From Luteitalea pratensis (GTDB taxonomy: Bacteria; Acidobacteriota; Vicinamibacteria; Vicinamibacterales; Vicinamibacteraceae): a DNA stretch of 64,000 nucleotides. The position numbers were made by a program, and so were the translations under genes. The stretch spans positions 3,879,001 through 3,943,000 of the forward strand of contig NZ_CP015136.1 of NCBI RefSeq assembly GCF_001618865.1, written 5' to 3'. This document shows positions 22,364 through 33,367 of the stretch, piece by piece; position 1 is the stretch's first letter; every line of letters begins with the position of its first letter. Below the pieces are notes generated by a model that had not been told where the DNA came from, ran no database searches, and saw nothing but the letters and a program-made list of their open reading frames with translations.

Positions 22364-24595
22364 ATGGATCGCGAACTTCTGCTCGAGATCGGCTGCGAGG
22401 AACTTCCCGCGTCGTGGTTGCCGGCGCTGACCGAGCAGCTGGCGCAGCGCCTCGGGCAGCGGCTGAAGGATTTCCGCCTCACCACCGACGGCCCCGTCGA
22501 GAGCAGCGCCACTCCGCGCCGCCTCACGGCGCACGTCACGCGCGTCGCCGAGCGACAGTCGGACCTCGAGGAGAACGTCAGCGGGCCGGCCGTCTCGGCG
22601 GCCTTCGGGCCCGACGGCACCCCGACACCCGCGGCCGTCGGTTTCGCGCGCAAGTATGGTGTCGAGGTCACCGATCTGACCCGCGTGACGACGCCGAAGG
22701 GGGAGTACCTCTCCGTCGTCAAGCGTGAGCGCGGGCGTGCGGCGGTGGACATCCTCCCTGACGTGCTCGGCGCGACGCTGCGCGACCTGCCATTCCCGAA
22801 GCAGATGCGGTGGGACGCCTGGATCGACGACGGCAAGGGCGAATTCACGTTCGGCCGGCCGATTCGCTGGATGCTGTTCCTGTTCGGCGGACGGGTGGTG
22901 CCATTCGTCATCCGCCGCAGCTCAGGCGCGCAATCCAGCCTGGTGCAGGACGTGCGCTCCGGCGCCCTCACCTACGGGCATCGCTTCCTGGCGATGAGCG
23001 GGCGGCCTGGCCGGTCGGTGAAGGTCCGCAGCGTCAGCGACTACAAGCAACGCCTCGGCGAGCACTTCATCCTCCTCGAGCACTCGGAGCGGCACGACCG
23101 GCTCGTGCGCGAACTCGATGCGCACGCGCGTCGCCTGGGCGGTCGCGTGGCCTCGCAGCCGGCGTTGCTGCACGAGGTCGCCGATCTCGTCGAGTACCCG
23201 TCGGTTGTCGCAGGCGTGTTCCCGCCGGAATTCCTCACCCTGCCCGACGAGGTGCTCACGACGACGATGATTCACCACCAGCACTATTTCCCAGTGCTGG
23301 ACGAGCAGCAGAAGCTCCTCCCGGCCTTCCTCGCCGTGACCAACATCGAGGTGGAGCAACCGCAGAAGATCGCGATCAACGCCGAACGCGTGCTCACCGC
23401 GCGCCTGCGCGATGCGCGCTTCTTCTGGGATGCCGATCGGCGCACGCCGCTCGCGGCCAAGCTCGCACGCCTCGACACGGTGCTGTTGCACAAGGCCCTC
23501 GGCAGTTACGCCGCCAAGGCGGCGCGTCTCGAACGGCTGGCGCGCTGGATCGTCACCGAGGCCTTTGGTGGGACGCCGGCGCAGGCCGACGACGCTGGCA
23601 CTGCGGGACGCCTGGCCAAGGCCGACCTGACCACCGACATGGTCCGGGAGTTCACCGAGCTCCAGGGCATGATGGGTGGCATCTACGCACGCGAGGATGG
23701 TTCCAGCGAGGGTGTCTGGAAATCCATCTATTACCAGTACCAGCCGGTGGGCGTGGAGGCGCAGCAGTCGCCGACCGCGGCGCAACTCGGTGATGCCGCG
23801 CTCCCGTGGGCCGCGGTGGCCATCGCCGATCGCGTCGACACGCTGGTGGGCCTGTTTGCCGCCGGTGAGCAGCCGACCGGCACGCGCGACCCGTTCGCGT
23901 TGCGTCGCGCTGCCCAGGGGCTGGTCAAGGTGCTGGTGGACCTGCCCGATGTCGGCGGCGTCAGCCGGCAGGTGGCGCTCGAGGGGATCGTCGCCGAGGC
24001 TCGTCGCGCCTACGAAGCCCAGGGCCTGGTGACCGACGTGGCGGGCAAGACCCAGTCGCTCGGTGCCTTCGTCGTCGAGCGGCTGAAGTTCCTCTGCGAG
24101 AGGCGCGGCTACCGCCCTGATGAAATCGCGGCGGTGCTGCCAGATGGTCAGGGCCTTGCCGGGCTCGCGCCGCTCTCGGTGCGGCAGCGGCTCGACGCGT
24201 TGCGCGCGGTGCGGCCGTCGGGCGACTTCGAGCCCCTGGCCGTCCTCTTCAAGCGCGCCACCAACATCGTCAAGGATGTGCCCGCCGGGGATCCCGCCAC
24301 GCTGGATCTCGCAGCGATTCGCGCCGCACTCGCGGAGCCTGCCGAACTGGCGCTGGCCGACGCGCTCGAGGCGCGCCGGACGGCCATCACGGCGGCCGTG
24401 GGCCAGGCCGACTACAGCCGCGCCCTGCTCGAGGTCGCCGCGTTGCGGCCCGCCGTGGACCGGTTCTTCACCGAAGTTTTCGTCATGGTCGACGATGCTG
24501 CCCTGCGCCAGGCCCGCCTGTCGCTGCTGGCTGCCCTGCGCGATACGGTGCGCGGCATCGCCGATCTGTCTGCCATTGCGGGGCCACAGGCCTGA
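22364..24595 (+). CDS. glyS: Glycyl-tRNA synthetase, beta subunit
   Basis: tRNA-binding and editing-like subunit partnering GlyQ. The 743-residue protein starts [18 protein letters not shown], has the [22 protein letters not shown] block, the [12 protein letters not shown]-type motif, and a C-terminal anticodon-binding helical domain (from about residue 600). Length and domain order are normal. A good start is given by the GGAGAGG at about 22343-22349 upstream. Confidence 0.97.
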   Translation: MDRELLLEIGCEELPASWLPALTEQLAQRLGQRLKDFRLTTDGPVESSATPRRLTAHVTRVAERQSDLEENVSGPAVSAAFGPDGTPTPAAVGFARKYGVEVTDLTRVTTPKGEYLSVVKRERGRAAVDILPDVLGATLRDLPFPKQMRWDAWIDDGKGEFTFGRPIRWMLFLFGGRVVPFVIRRSSGAQSSLVQDVRSGALTYGHRFLAMSGRPGRSVKVRSVSDYKQRLGEHFILLEHSERHDRLVRELDAHARRLGGRVASQPALLHEVADLVEYPSVVAGVFPPEFLTLPDEVLTTTMIHHQHYFPVLDEQQKLLPAFLAVTNIEVEQPQKIAINAERVLTARLRDARFFWDADRRTPLAAKLARLDTVLLHKALGSYAAKAARLERLARWIVTEAFGGTPAQADDAGTAGRLAKADLTTDMVREFTELQGMMGGIYAREDGSSEGVWKSIYYQYQPVGVEAQQSPTAAQLGDAALPWAAVAIADRVDTLVGLFAAGEQPTGTRDPFALRRAAQGLVKVLVDLPDVGGVSRQVALEGIVAEARRAYEAQGLVTDVAGKTQSLGAFVVERLKFLCERRGYRPDEIAAVLPDGQGLAGLAPLSVRQRLDALRAVRPSGDFEPLAVLFKRATNIVKDVPAGDPATLDLAAIRAALAEPAELALADALEARRTAITAAVGQADYSRALLEVAALRPAVDRFFTEVFVMVDDAALRQARLSLLAALRDTVRGIADLSAIAGPQA

Positions 24596-24635
24596 GTCCC
24601 GCCATCATCAACGTTCAATAGGAGTCATTCCGTTC

Positions 24636-27500
<2,865 letters not shown>

Positions 27501-27509
27501 GCCGGGCGC

Positions 27510-27539
27510 CGCGGCCCTGGGGCATCCCCCCGGGCCGCG
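27510..27539 (+). terminator. Strong GC hairpin after ppdK
   Basis: CGCGGCCC ... GGGCCGCG, extended inward by GGGG/CCCC, starting ten bases after the ppdK stop. There is no T-tract behind it, so it may protect the 3' end or pause RNA polymerase rather than terminate on its own. Confidence 0.45.
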
Positions 27540-27542
27540 TCG

Positions 27543-27640
27543 TCATGCCTCATGCTTGATGCGTCAGGTCTCAAGTCTCAAGCCTCAGGTCAAGTCTCAG
27601 GTCTCAGGGTTGCCTGAGACTTGAGTCCTGAGACTTGAGG
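27543..27640 (+). repeat. Longest 7-base array (TCAGGTC / GACTTGA)
   Basis: In phase: TCATGCC, TCATGCT, TGATGCG, TCAGGTC, TCAAGTC, TCAAGCC, TCAGG (5), TCAAGTC, TCAGGTC, TCAGGGT, then the orientation flips to TGCCTGA, GACTTGA, GTCCTGA, GACTTGA. The two halves are complementary, giving a hairpin centred near 27609. The same word family recurs at 63032-63080. Confidence 0.8.
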
Positions 27641-27669
27641 CAAGCCCCGTCCTGCTGTATTCCTGTTCA

Positions 27670-28659
27670 GTGCATTCCACCGACTCCGCGGTCGCGACTC
27701 CGTCGGTCGACGTCGTCTGTTCGCCGTCGTCCGATGATGTGCTGACGGTCTTCGTGCACGCCCACGGCCAGACGCGCCGTGCTGACGCGATCGACCCGTC
27801 GTGGCTGGCGCCCGACTCGGGGATGATCTTCTGGGCCGATCTCGGCAACGTCGATCCCGCCGCGACGCGGCACATCCTGTCGGACACCTTCCGGTTCCAC
27901 GAGCTCTCGGTCGAAGACGCGGTTGGCTCCTCGCATCACCCCAAGGTCGAACCCTACGACGGGTACCTGTACCTGATCCTGCACGGCATCGACTGGAACG
28001 CCACCCAGCAGGGCGGCTTCACGACCCACGACATCGATTTCTTCATCGGCCCGAACTACCTGGTCACCGTCCACAACGGTGCCTCGCGCTCCATTGCATC
28101 GGTGCAGGGCATCTGTCCCCGCAACGGCTTCGTGCTCGGTGACGGCCCGGAGGTGAGCGCCCTCGAGGACCGCCTCGACGCCGTCGAAGAGGCGGTCTTC
28201 AGTGCCAGCAACGAGGAAGTGGTGCGGCAGATCCTGCACATCAAGCGTGACGTCGGATCGCTGCGCCGCGTCGTGATGCCGCAGCGGGACGTGATTGCGC
28301 GGCTGGCCCGGCGCGAGTTCGCGATCATCGACGAGGCTCTCAGCTACAAGTTCCGCGACGTGCACGACCACCTCGTGCGCCTCGCCGACGAGGCGAACAC
28401 CTTCCACGATCGCGTCACCGGCGTGCTGGATGCGCATCTGTCCTTCGTCTCGAATCGGATGAACGAGGTGATGAAGGTACTGACGCTGATCGCGACGATC
28501 TTCATGCCGCTGACCGTGCTCACGAGCCTGTACGGCATGAACGTGAAGATTCCGTTGATGCCCGGCAGCGACGGCGCGCAGTTCTGGGACGTGGTGATCA
28601 TGATGGCGGTGATGACCGGCGCGATGGTCTGGTACTTCAAACGCCGGGGCTGGATCTGA
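27670..28659 (+). CDS. corA: CorA-family Mg2+/Co2+ transporter
   Basis: Pentameric divalent-cation channel. 329 residues with a large soluble N-terminal funnel (about 1-265) and two C-terminal membrane segments; the signature YGMN (about residues 287-290) sits at the end of the first, followed by the IPLMPG periplasmic loop. The start is a GTG (HSTDSAVATPS follows); there is no clear Shine-Dalgarno and the upstream region is repeat DNA. mutL starts two bases after its stop. The window also carries mgtE, so two different Mg2+ import systems are present. Confidence 0.93.
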   Translation: MHSTDSAVATPSVDVVCSPSSDDVLTVFVHAHGQTRRADAIDPSWLAPDSGMIFWADLGNVDPAATRHILSDTFRFHELSVEDAVGSSHHPKVEPYDGYLYLILHGIDWNATQQGGFTTHDIDFFIGPNYLVTVHNGASRSIASVQGICPRNGFVLGDGPEVSALEDRLDAVEEAVFSASNEEVVRQILHIKRDVGSLRRVVMPQRDVIARLARREFAIIDEALSYKFRDVHDHLVRLADEANTFHDRVTGVLDAHLSFVSNRMNEVMKVLTLIATIFMPLTVLTSLYGMNVKIPLMPGSDGAQFWDVVIMMAVMTGAMVWYFKRRGWI

Positions 28660-28660
28660 C

Positions 28661-30529
28661 GTGAAGATCCAAATCCTGCCGTCCGCGCTCGCGAACCAGA
28701 TCGCGGCCGGCGAGGTGGTCGAACGGCCGGCCTCGGTCGTCAAGGAACTCGTCGAGAACGCGCTCGATGCCGGCGCCCGACGGGTTGCCGTGAGCATCGA
28801 GCAGGGCGGCCGGGCGCTGATTCGTGTCGAGGACGACGGCGAGGGCATGGCGCCTGACGATGCGCGGCTCGCGATGCATCGCCACGCGACCAGCAAGATC
28901 CGCGTCGCGTCCGACCTCGATGGCATCCGGACGCTCGGCTTCCGTGGAGAAGCCCTCCCGAGCATTGCCTCGGTGTCGCATTTCACGCTTCGTACCCGGG
29001 CGCGTGGCTCGCTCACCGGCATCGAACTGCGCATCGATGGCGGTGAGCCGCGTGACGTGCACGACATCGGCGCGCCCGAAGGCACGACGATCGAGGTCCG
29101 CGACCTGTTCTACAACCTGCCAGCGCGGCGGAAGTTCCTGAAGGCGGACTCGGCCGAGGCCGCGCAGGTGTCGCGTCTCATGACGCAGCTTGCGCTCGGT
29201 GCGCCGATGGTCGGTTTCCAGCTGGCGAGCGGCGGACGCAAACTGCTCGACTGTCCACCGGCCAGCGACGTCGCCGAGCGCTTCTACCAGATCTACCAGG
29301 CGCGTCCCGACCTTGTCGAAGTGCGCCGCGAGGGCGGCGGGATGCGCGTTCACGGGTACATCGCGCCACTCGCCGAGCAGGGTCCGCGCCGCGGGCCACA
29401 GAACATCTACGTCAATGGGCGCATCGTTCGCGACAAGACGATCGCGCATGCGATTCAGGCCGCCTACGCCGTGGCTACCGTGAAGGAACGCAGCCCTGAA
29501 GTGCACCTGTTCATCGACATGCCGCCGGAGCGTGTCGACGTGAACGTGCACCCGACGAAGGCGGAAGTGCGGTTCCTCGAGCAGGGCCTGGTGCATGAAG
29601 TGTTGCGTCGAGCGCTGACCGACGCGCTCGGTGCCGGTCCGTCGCCGGAATTGCGGCTGCAGGCACCCGTCGCGCCGATTGCGTTGCCCGCGATGCCGAT
29701 GCTGCCGGGCGTGCTGCGACCCGACCCGTCGTTCCAGCAGGAGAGCTGGCGTCCCGTCATTGAGGGAGGTCGGGCTTCGATGGTAGGGCCGGCTGTCCCA
29801 GCCGGCCATCACCGCGAAGACACTCCCGCTCCATGGGAAGACGTCTCCATGGTCCAAGGCCCGCTCGGACGCAGCGGAGATGGCCCGCTCCCGCCTTCGC
29901 CCATGGGCTTCGGCGCGCCAGACGGAGAGCGGGCCCTGCCAACCGATGCGATCCTGCCGATGAAGCCACTCGGGCAGTTCCGGCACACGTACATTCTCGC
30001 AGTCGACCAGGACGGGCTCGCGATCGTCGACCAGCACGTGGCGCACGAGCGCGTGCTCTACGAACGAATCTACGAGCGGCTGACCAGGGGCCGTCTCCAG
30101 AGCCAACGGTTGCTCACGCCGCTGGTGTTCGAGGCCGATGCGTCGCAACTGGCTGGGATCGAGGCACATCTCGGCGACCTCGAACGGCTCGGGTTCGATG
30201 TCGAACCGTTTGGCGGCAAGTCGGTGCGCGTGACGGCGATGCCCGCGCTCATCGACCTGGGCGACGTGGAGCCGGCGCTGCGTGCGCTCGGCCAGGACCT
30301 CGAAGGTTTCGATCGCGGCGGCAGGGTAGACGATGTGCTGAAGCACATCGCGGCGACGATGGCCTGCCATGCGGCGGTGAAGGCCAACGACCCGCTGCCG
30401 CTCGAGAAGATGCAGTTCATCCTCGACGAACTGCACGCCACCGCCTATTCGACCGTGTGCCCGCACGGTCGCCCCGTGATGTTGCGCATCACGCGGCGGG
30501 AAATCGAGAAAAGCTTTCAACGGATTTGA
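28661..30529 (+). CDS. mutL: DNA mismatch repair protein MutL (endonuclease type)
   Basis: GHKL ATPase coordinating MutS with downstream repair. N-terminal ATPase: LANQIAAGEVVERPASVVKE, ELVENALDAGA, EDDGEGM, GFRGEALPSI. The C-terminal dimerisation domain carries the nicking-endonuclease motif DQHVAHERVLYE (from Asp457; A to V in the usual DQHA) and CPHGRP (about residue 600), as expected in organisms without MutH. GTG start two bases after corA. Between the domains, about residues 374-428 are encoded by dispersed repeat DNA (29782-29942) that stays in frame; this reads as a low-complexity Gly/Pro-rich linker. Confidence 0.95.
   Translation: MKIQILPSALANQIAAGEVVERPASVVKELVENALDAGARRVAVSIEQGGRALIRVEDDGEGMAPDDARLAMHRHATSKIRVASDLDGIRTLGFRGEALPSIASVSHFTLRTRARGSLTGIELRIDGGEPRDVHDIGAPEGTTIEVRDLFYNLPARRKFLKADSAEAAQVSRLMTQLALGAPMVGFQLASGGRKLLDCPPASDVAERFYQIYQARPDLVEVRREGGGMRVHGYIAPLAEQGPRRGPQNIYVNGRIVRDKTIAHAIQAAYAVATVKERSPEVHLFIDMPPERVDVNVHPTKAEVRFLEQGLVHEVLRRALTDALGAGPSPELRLQAPVAPIALPAMPMLPGVLRPDPSFQQESWRPVIEGGRASMVGPAVPAGHHREDTPAPWEDVSMVQGPLGRSGDGPLPPSPMGFGAPDGERALPTDAILPMKPLGQFRHTYILAVDQDGLAIVDQHVAHERVLYERIYERLTRGRLQSQRLLTPLVFEADASQLAGIEAHLGDLERLGFDVEPFGGKSVRVTAMPALIDLGDVEPALRALGQDLEGFDRGGRVDDVLKHIAATMACHAAVKANDPLPLEKMQFILDELHATAYSTVCPHGRPVMLRITRREIEKSFQRI
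29782..29807 (+). repeat. REP-like hairpin inside the mutL coding sequence
   Basis: GGTAG, a perfect 8-base stem GGCCGGCT/AGCCGGCC and a GTCCC loop, the same architecture as the intergenic hairpins at 11506 and 45422. It encodes VGPAVPAGH within the linker. Confidence 0.7.
29882..29942 (-). repeat. Composite ~60-base repeat inside mutL
   Basis: Read on the minus strand it has GGCAGGGCCCGCTCTCC, TGGCGCGCCGAAGCC, GGGCGAAGGCGGGAG, CGGGCC, matching block by block the intergenic element at 4322-4385. Its ends (GGCCCGCTC and GAGCGGGCC) are inverted repeats. Confidence 0.65.
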
Positions 30530-30547
30530 TCTCGACCGTCGACCTTT

Positions 30548-30582
30548 GGCCTTCTGCGTTCGGCGTTCTGCGTTCAGCGTTC
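30548..30582 (+). repeat. 7-base GGCGTTC array overlapping the rarA stop
   Basis: GGCCTTC, TGCGTTC, GGCGTTC, TGCGTTC, AGCGTTC in perfect phase. The last two words supply the final codons and the stop of the minus-strand rarA gene (stop at 30574-30576). Confidence 0.8.
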
Positions 30583-31950
30583 GTCGGTGTCCGCCCGTTC
30601 CTGCCGCTTCTTCTTGATCTCCCGCCAACCCTCCAGCCGCCGCGCGATCTCCTTCTCGAACCCGCGATCGGTCGGCCGGTAGAATCGGCGGCCCTGCAGC
30701 GCCGGCGGCAGGCAGTCCATGCCCGTCACCGCGTCGGCCGCGTCGTGGGCGTACTCATACCCCTTGCCGTACTCGAGTTGCTTCATCAGCCGCGTCGGCG
30801 CGTTGCGCAGGTGCAGGGGGACTGGATCGGCTTCGTCGCGCCTGGCCGCATCGGCGGCCTCGTTGTACGCGGCGTAGACGGCGTTGCTCTTGGGCGCGGT
30901 CGCCAGGTACACCGCCGATTGCGACAGCGCCGTGTTGGCCTCCGGCATCCCGAGAAAATGCGCGGCCTGCTGCGCGGCCATCGCGACGACGAGCGCCTGC
31001 GGATCGGCGTTGCCGATATCCTCGGACGCGAACCGCACGAGCCGCCGCGCGACGTACATCAGGTCCTCTCCGGACTCGAGCATGCGCGCCAGCCAATACA
31101 CCGCAGCGTCGGGGTCGCTGTTGCGCAGCGACTTGTGCAACGCGGAGATGAGGTTGTAGTGCTCCTCGCCGCTCTTGTCGTACCGGAGTGTCCGGCGCGC
31201 GACCAGGGGTGCGAGGTGTTCACGTGTGAGCCGTCGCGGCTCGCTGTCGGGGACGACGCTGACGGCGAGCTCGAGTAGGTTGAGTCCGGTGCGCGCGTCG
31301 CCATTGGCGTGTACAGCGATTGCCTGCAGCACACCGTCCTCGACCTCGACGGCCTGCGTGCCGAGGCCGCGCGCCTCGTCGAGCAGGGCACGTTCGAGAA
31401 TGGTGGTGACGGCGTCCGTCGTGAGGACCTGCAGCACGAACACCTTGGATCGCGAGAGCAGCGCCGCGTTCACCTCGAACGAGGGGTTCTCGGTCGTGGC
31501 GCCGATCAGCACGATGTCGCCGGCCTCGACGTGCGGGAGGAAGGCATCCTGCTGCGCGCGGTTGAAGCGATGGATCTCGTCGACGAACACGACCGTGCGG
31601 GCGCAGTCGCGCTGGCGCGCGGCGGCGGCGTCCACCATCACCTGCTTGACGTCCTTGACGCCTGACAACACGGCACTGAACGCGACATACCGTGCCGCCG
31701 TGGCCTGCGCGATCGCCCGCGCCAGTGTCGTCTTGCCCGTGCCGGGCGGACCCCAGAGGATCACGGACTGCAGCACATCCCGGTCGATGGCCTCGCGCAA
31801 GGGCCGCCCGGGCGCGAGCAGGAGGTCCTGGCCGACGATCTCGTCGATGGTTCGCGGGCGCATGCGATCGGCGAGCGGCACATGGCCGCTCACCCTCGGC
31901 GTGGCGGATGGGTCGGGCGGCGGCGGGCCGAACAGCGACGGCTCACTCAC
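30574..31950 (-). CDS. rarA: Replication-associated recombination protein A (RarA/MgsA AAA ATPase)
   Basis: AAA+ clamp-loader-like ATPase acting at stalled replication forks. Walker A GPPGTGKTT, Walker B VVFVDEIHRFNRAQQD, sensor region GATTENPSFEVNAALLSR, and the C-terminal MgsA domain (ISALHKSLRNSDPDAAVYWLARML, then EDIGNADPQA). I start at GTG 31950 (SEPSLFGPP follows), which overlaps the trmH stop; the longer frame upstream runs through the trmH end. 458 residues. Its last codons are formed by a repeat array. Confidence 0.94.
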   Translation of the reverse strand: MSEPSLFGPPPPDPSATPRVSGHVPLADRMRPRTIDEIVGQDLLLAPGRPLREAIDRDVLQSVILWGPPGTGKTTLARAIAQATAARYVAFSAVLSGVKDVKQVMVDAAAARQRDCARTVVFVDEIHRFNRAQQDAFLPHVEAGDIVLIGATTENPSFEVNAALLSRSKVFVLQVLTTDAVTTILERALLDEARGLGTQAVEVEDGVLQAIAVHANGDARTGLNLLELAVSVVPDSEPRRLTREHLAPLVARRTLRYDKSGEEHYNLISALHKSLRNSDPDAAVYWLARMLESGEDLMYVARRLVRFASEDIGNADPQALVVAMAAQQAAHFLGMPEANTALSQSAVYLATAPKSNAVYAAYNEAADAARRDEADPVPLHLRNAPTRLMKQLEYGKGYEYAHDAADAVTGMDCLPPALQGRRFYRPTDRGFEKEIARRLEGWREIKKKRQERADTDER

Positions 31951-32770
31951 TGGCCACTCCCGACTCCCGACTCCCGCGATTGCGTCGCTGCCGCGCGACC
32001 TCGAAGAGCACGAGGCTGGCGGCAACGCCGACGTTGAGCGATTCGACGGGTGGCCGCATCGGAATGCGGATCTGCAGATCCGCCATGGCCCTCACGTCGT
32101 CGGGCAGGCCGGCGCCTTCGGCTCCGGCGCACACGGCGAGCGGCCCGTGGAGATCGGCCTGATAGAGGTCGACGTCGCCGTCGGCGGCGAGCGCGACGAG
32201 GCGGAGCCCATGCGCGTGGAGTGTACGCAGGGCATCCCGCGCGTCGGCGATGCGCGCGACAGGCAGCCGCAGGGAACTCCCCATCGCACCGCGCAACGCC
32301 TTCCACCCGAACGGATGGGCCGTACCACCGGTGGCGACCAGGCCGGTGGCACCGGCCGCCTCGCTGCTGCGGATCAGCATTCCCACGTTTCCTGGATCCT
32401 GGATGCCGACGGCCACGGTCAGGAGCGCCTGTGACGTCATCGCGAAATGCGACACGTCGCGCATGGCGAGCGTCGCCAGGGCGAGGATGCCGGCCGGCGT
32501 GCGTGCAGGACTGGCAGCGTCGAAGACCGCCGGTGTGACCCGCTGGACGAGCCGGCCTTGCTGCTCGGCACGCCTCACGATCGCGGCGATGTCGGGACGG
32601 GTGTCCGCGCCCTCGGCGAGGACGATGACAGGCAGCGCGAGACCGGCGTCGATGGCATCGGCCACCAGGTGTGGCCCGTCGAGGAGCACGTCGTCGGTGT
32701 GGCCGTCGGCGGCGTCGCGACATCGTGCGACGAGCGGATGGCGGCGGCTGGTGATGGTGGTGTCGGTCAT
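31943..32770 (-). CDS. TrmH/SpoU-family RNA 2'-O-methyltransferase
   Basis: 275 residues. N-terminal L30e-like substrate-binding domain (ITSRRHPLVARCRDAADG, VLLDGPHLVADAI), then the SPOUT knot with its three motifs: DPGNVGMLIRSSEAAGATG, LAVCAGAEGAGLP and MRPPVESLNVGVAASLVLFE. The substrate is probably a rRNA or tRNA ribose, but which one cannot be told. The last ten or so residues (GSRESGVASE) are encoded by a 7-base repeat. It overlaps the start of rarA by eight bases and is divergent from greA. Confidence 0.9.
   Translation of the reverse strand: MTDTTITSRRHPLVARCRDAADGHTDDVLLDGPHLVADAIDAGLALPVIVLAEGADTRPDIAAIVRRAEQQGRLVQRVTPAVFDAASPARTPAGILALATLAMRDVSHFAMTSQALLTVAVGIQDPGNVGMLIRSSEAAGATGLVATGGTAHPFGWKALRGAMGSSLRLPVARIADARDALRTLHAHGLRLVALAADGDVDLYQADLHGPLAVCAGAEGAGLPDDVRAMADLQIRIPMRPPVESLNVGVAASLVLFEVARQRRNRGSRESGVASE
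31954..31974 (-). repeat. 7-base CGACTCC array within the trmH 3' end
   Basis: CCACTCC, CGACTCC, CGACTCC in phase, then degenerate. It lies in the last codons of trmH, directly before the rarA start. Confidence 0.65.
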
Positions 32771-32899
32771 GAGGGCAGGCGGCGGCCGCGCAAACCCCTA
32801 TATGGTAAGATTTCCGCGTCGTTGGCCCAACTGACGCGGGTTCGCAGGCACATGGGGTGCGTGCGAGACCCCGCTGTGCCATCGCCGGGAACGACGCAC

Positions 32900-33367
32900 G
32901 TGCTAGAAGTCAAAGCGCAGCTGCTCAGGAAGTTCGAGGACGAGATCTCTGCGCTGGATCGCGAGCTCAAGACGGAGCTCCCCAAGGAGATCCAGCGTGC
33001 GCGCGAACTCGGCGATCTTCGCGAGAACGCGGAGTACCAGGCCGCCAAGGAGCGGCAGACGTTCCTGCAGGCCCGCATCGGCATGCTCAAGAAGCGCATG
33101 GCCGACATCTCGCTGATCAACCTCGACAAGATACCGCAGGGGAAGGTCGCGTTCGGTTCGACGGTGACGCTTCGGGAAGAGGGCGAGCCGGTCACGTACC
33201 AGCTCGTCATGCCCGAGGATGCCGACGCCGCCAAGGGCCTGATCTCCACCGCCTCGCCGATCGGCCGCGCGCTGCTCGGCAAGGAAGTGGGTGACGAGGT
33301 CACGGTGCCCACGCCCAATGGCCAGCGATCCTTCGAGCTCATCAAGCTCGTTACCATCCACGACTAG
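32900..33367 (+). CDS. greA: Transcription elongation factor GreA
   Basis: It rescues backtracked RNA polymerase by stimulating transcript cleavage. N-terminal coiled coil (LLRKFEDEISALDREL ... LGDLRENAEYQAAKERQ, with the tip acidic residues) and C-terminal FKBP-like domain (VAFGSTVTLREEGEPVTYQLV, ISTASPIGRALLGKEVGDEV). I choose GTG 32900 (155 residues, normal length); ATG 32852 would add 16 residues not typical of the family. It has its own upstream region (AT-rich TATATGGTAAGATT at about 32800) shared with divergent trmH. Confidence 0.93.
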   Translation: MLEVKAQLLRKFEDEISALDRELKTELPKEIQRARELGDLRENAEYQAAKERQTFLQARIGMLKKRMADISLINLDKIPQGKVAFGSTVTLREEGEPVTYQLVMPEDADAAKGLISTASPIGRALLGKEVGDEVTVPTPNGQRSFELIKLVTIHD

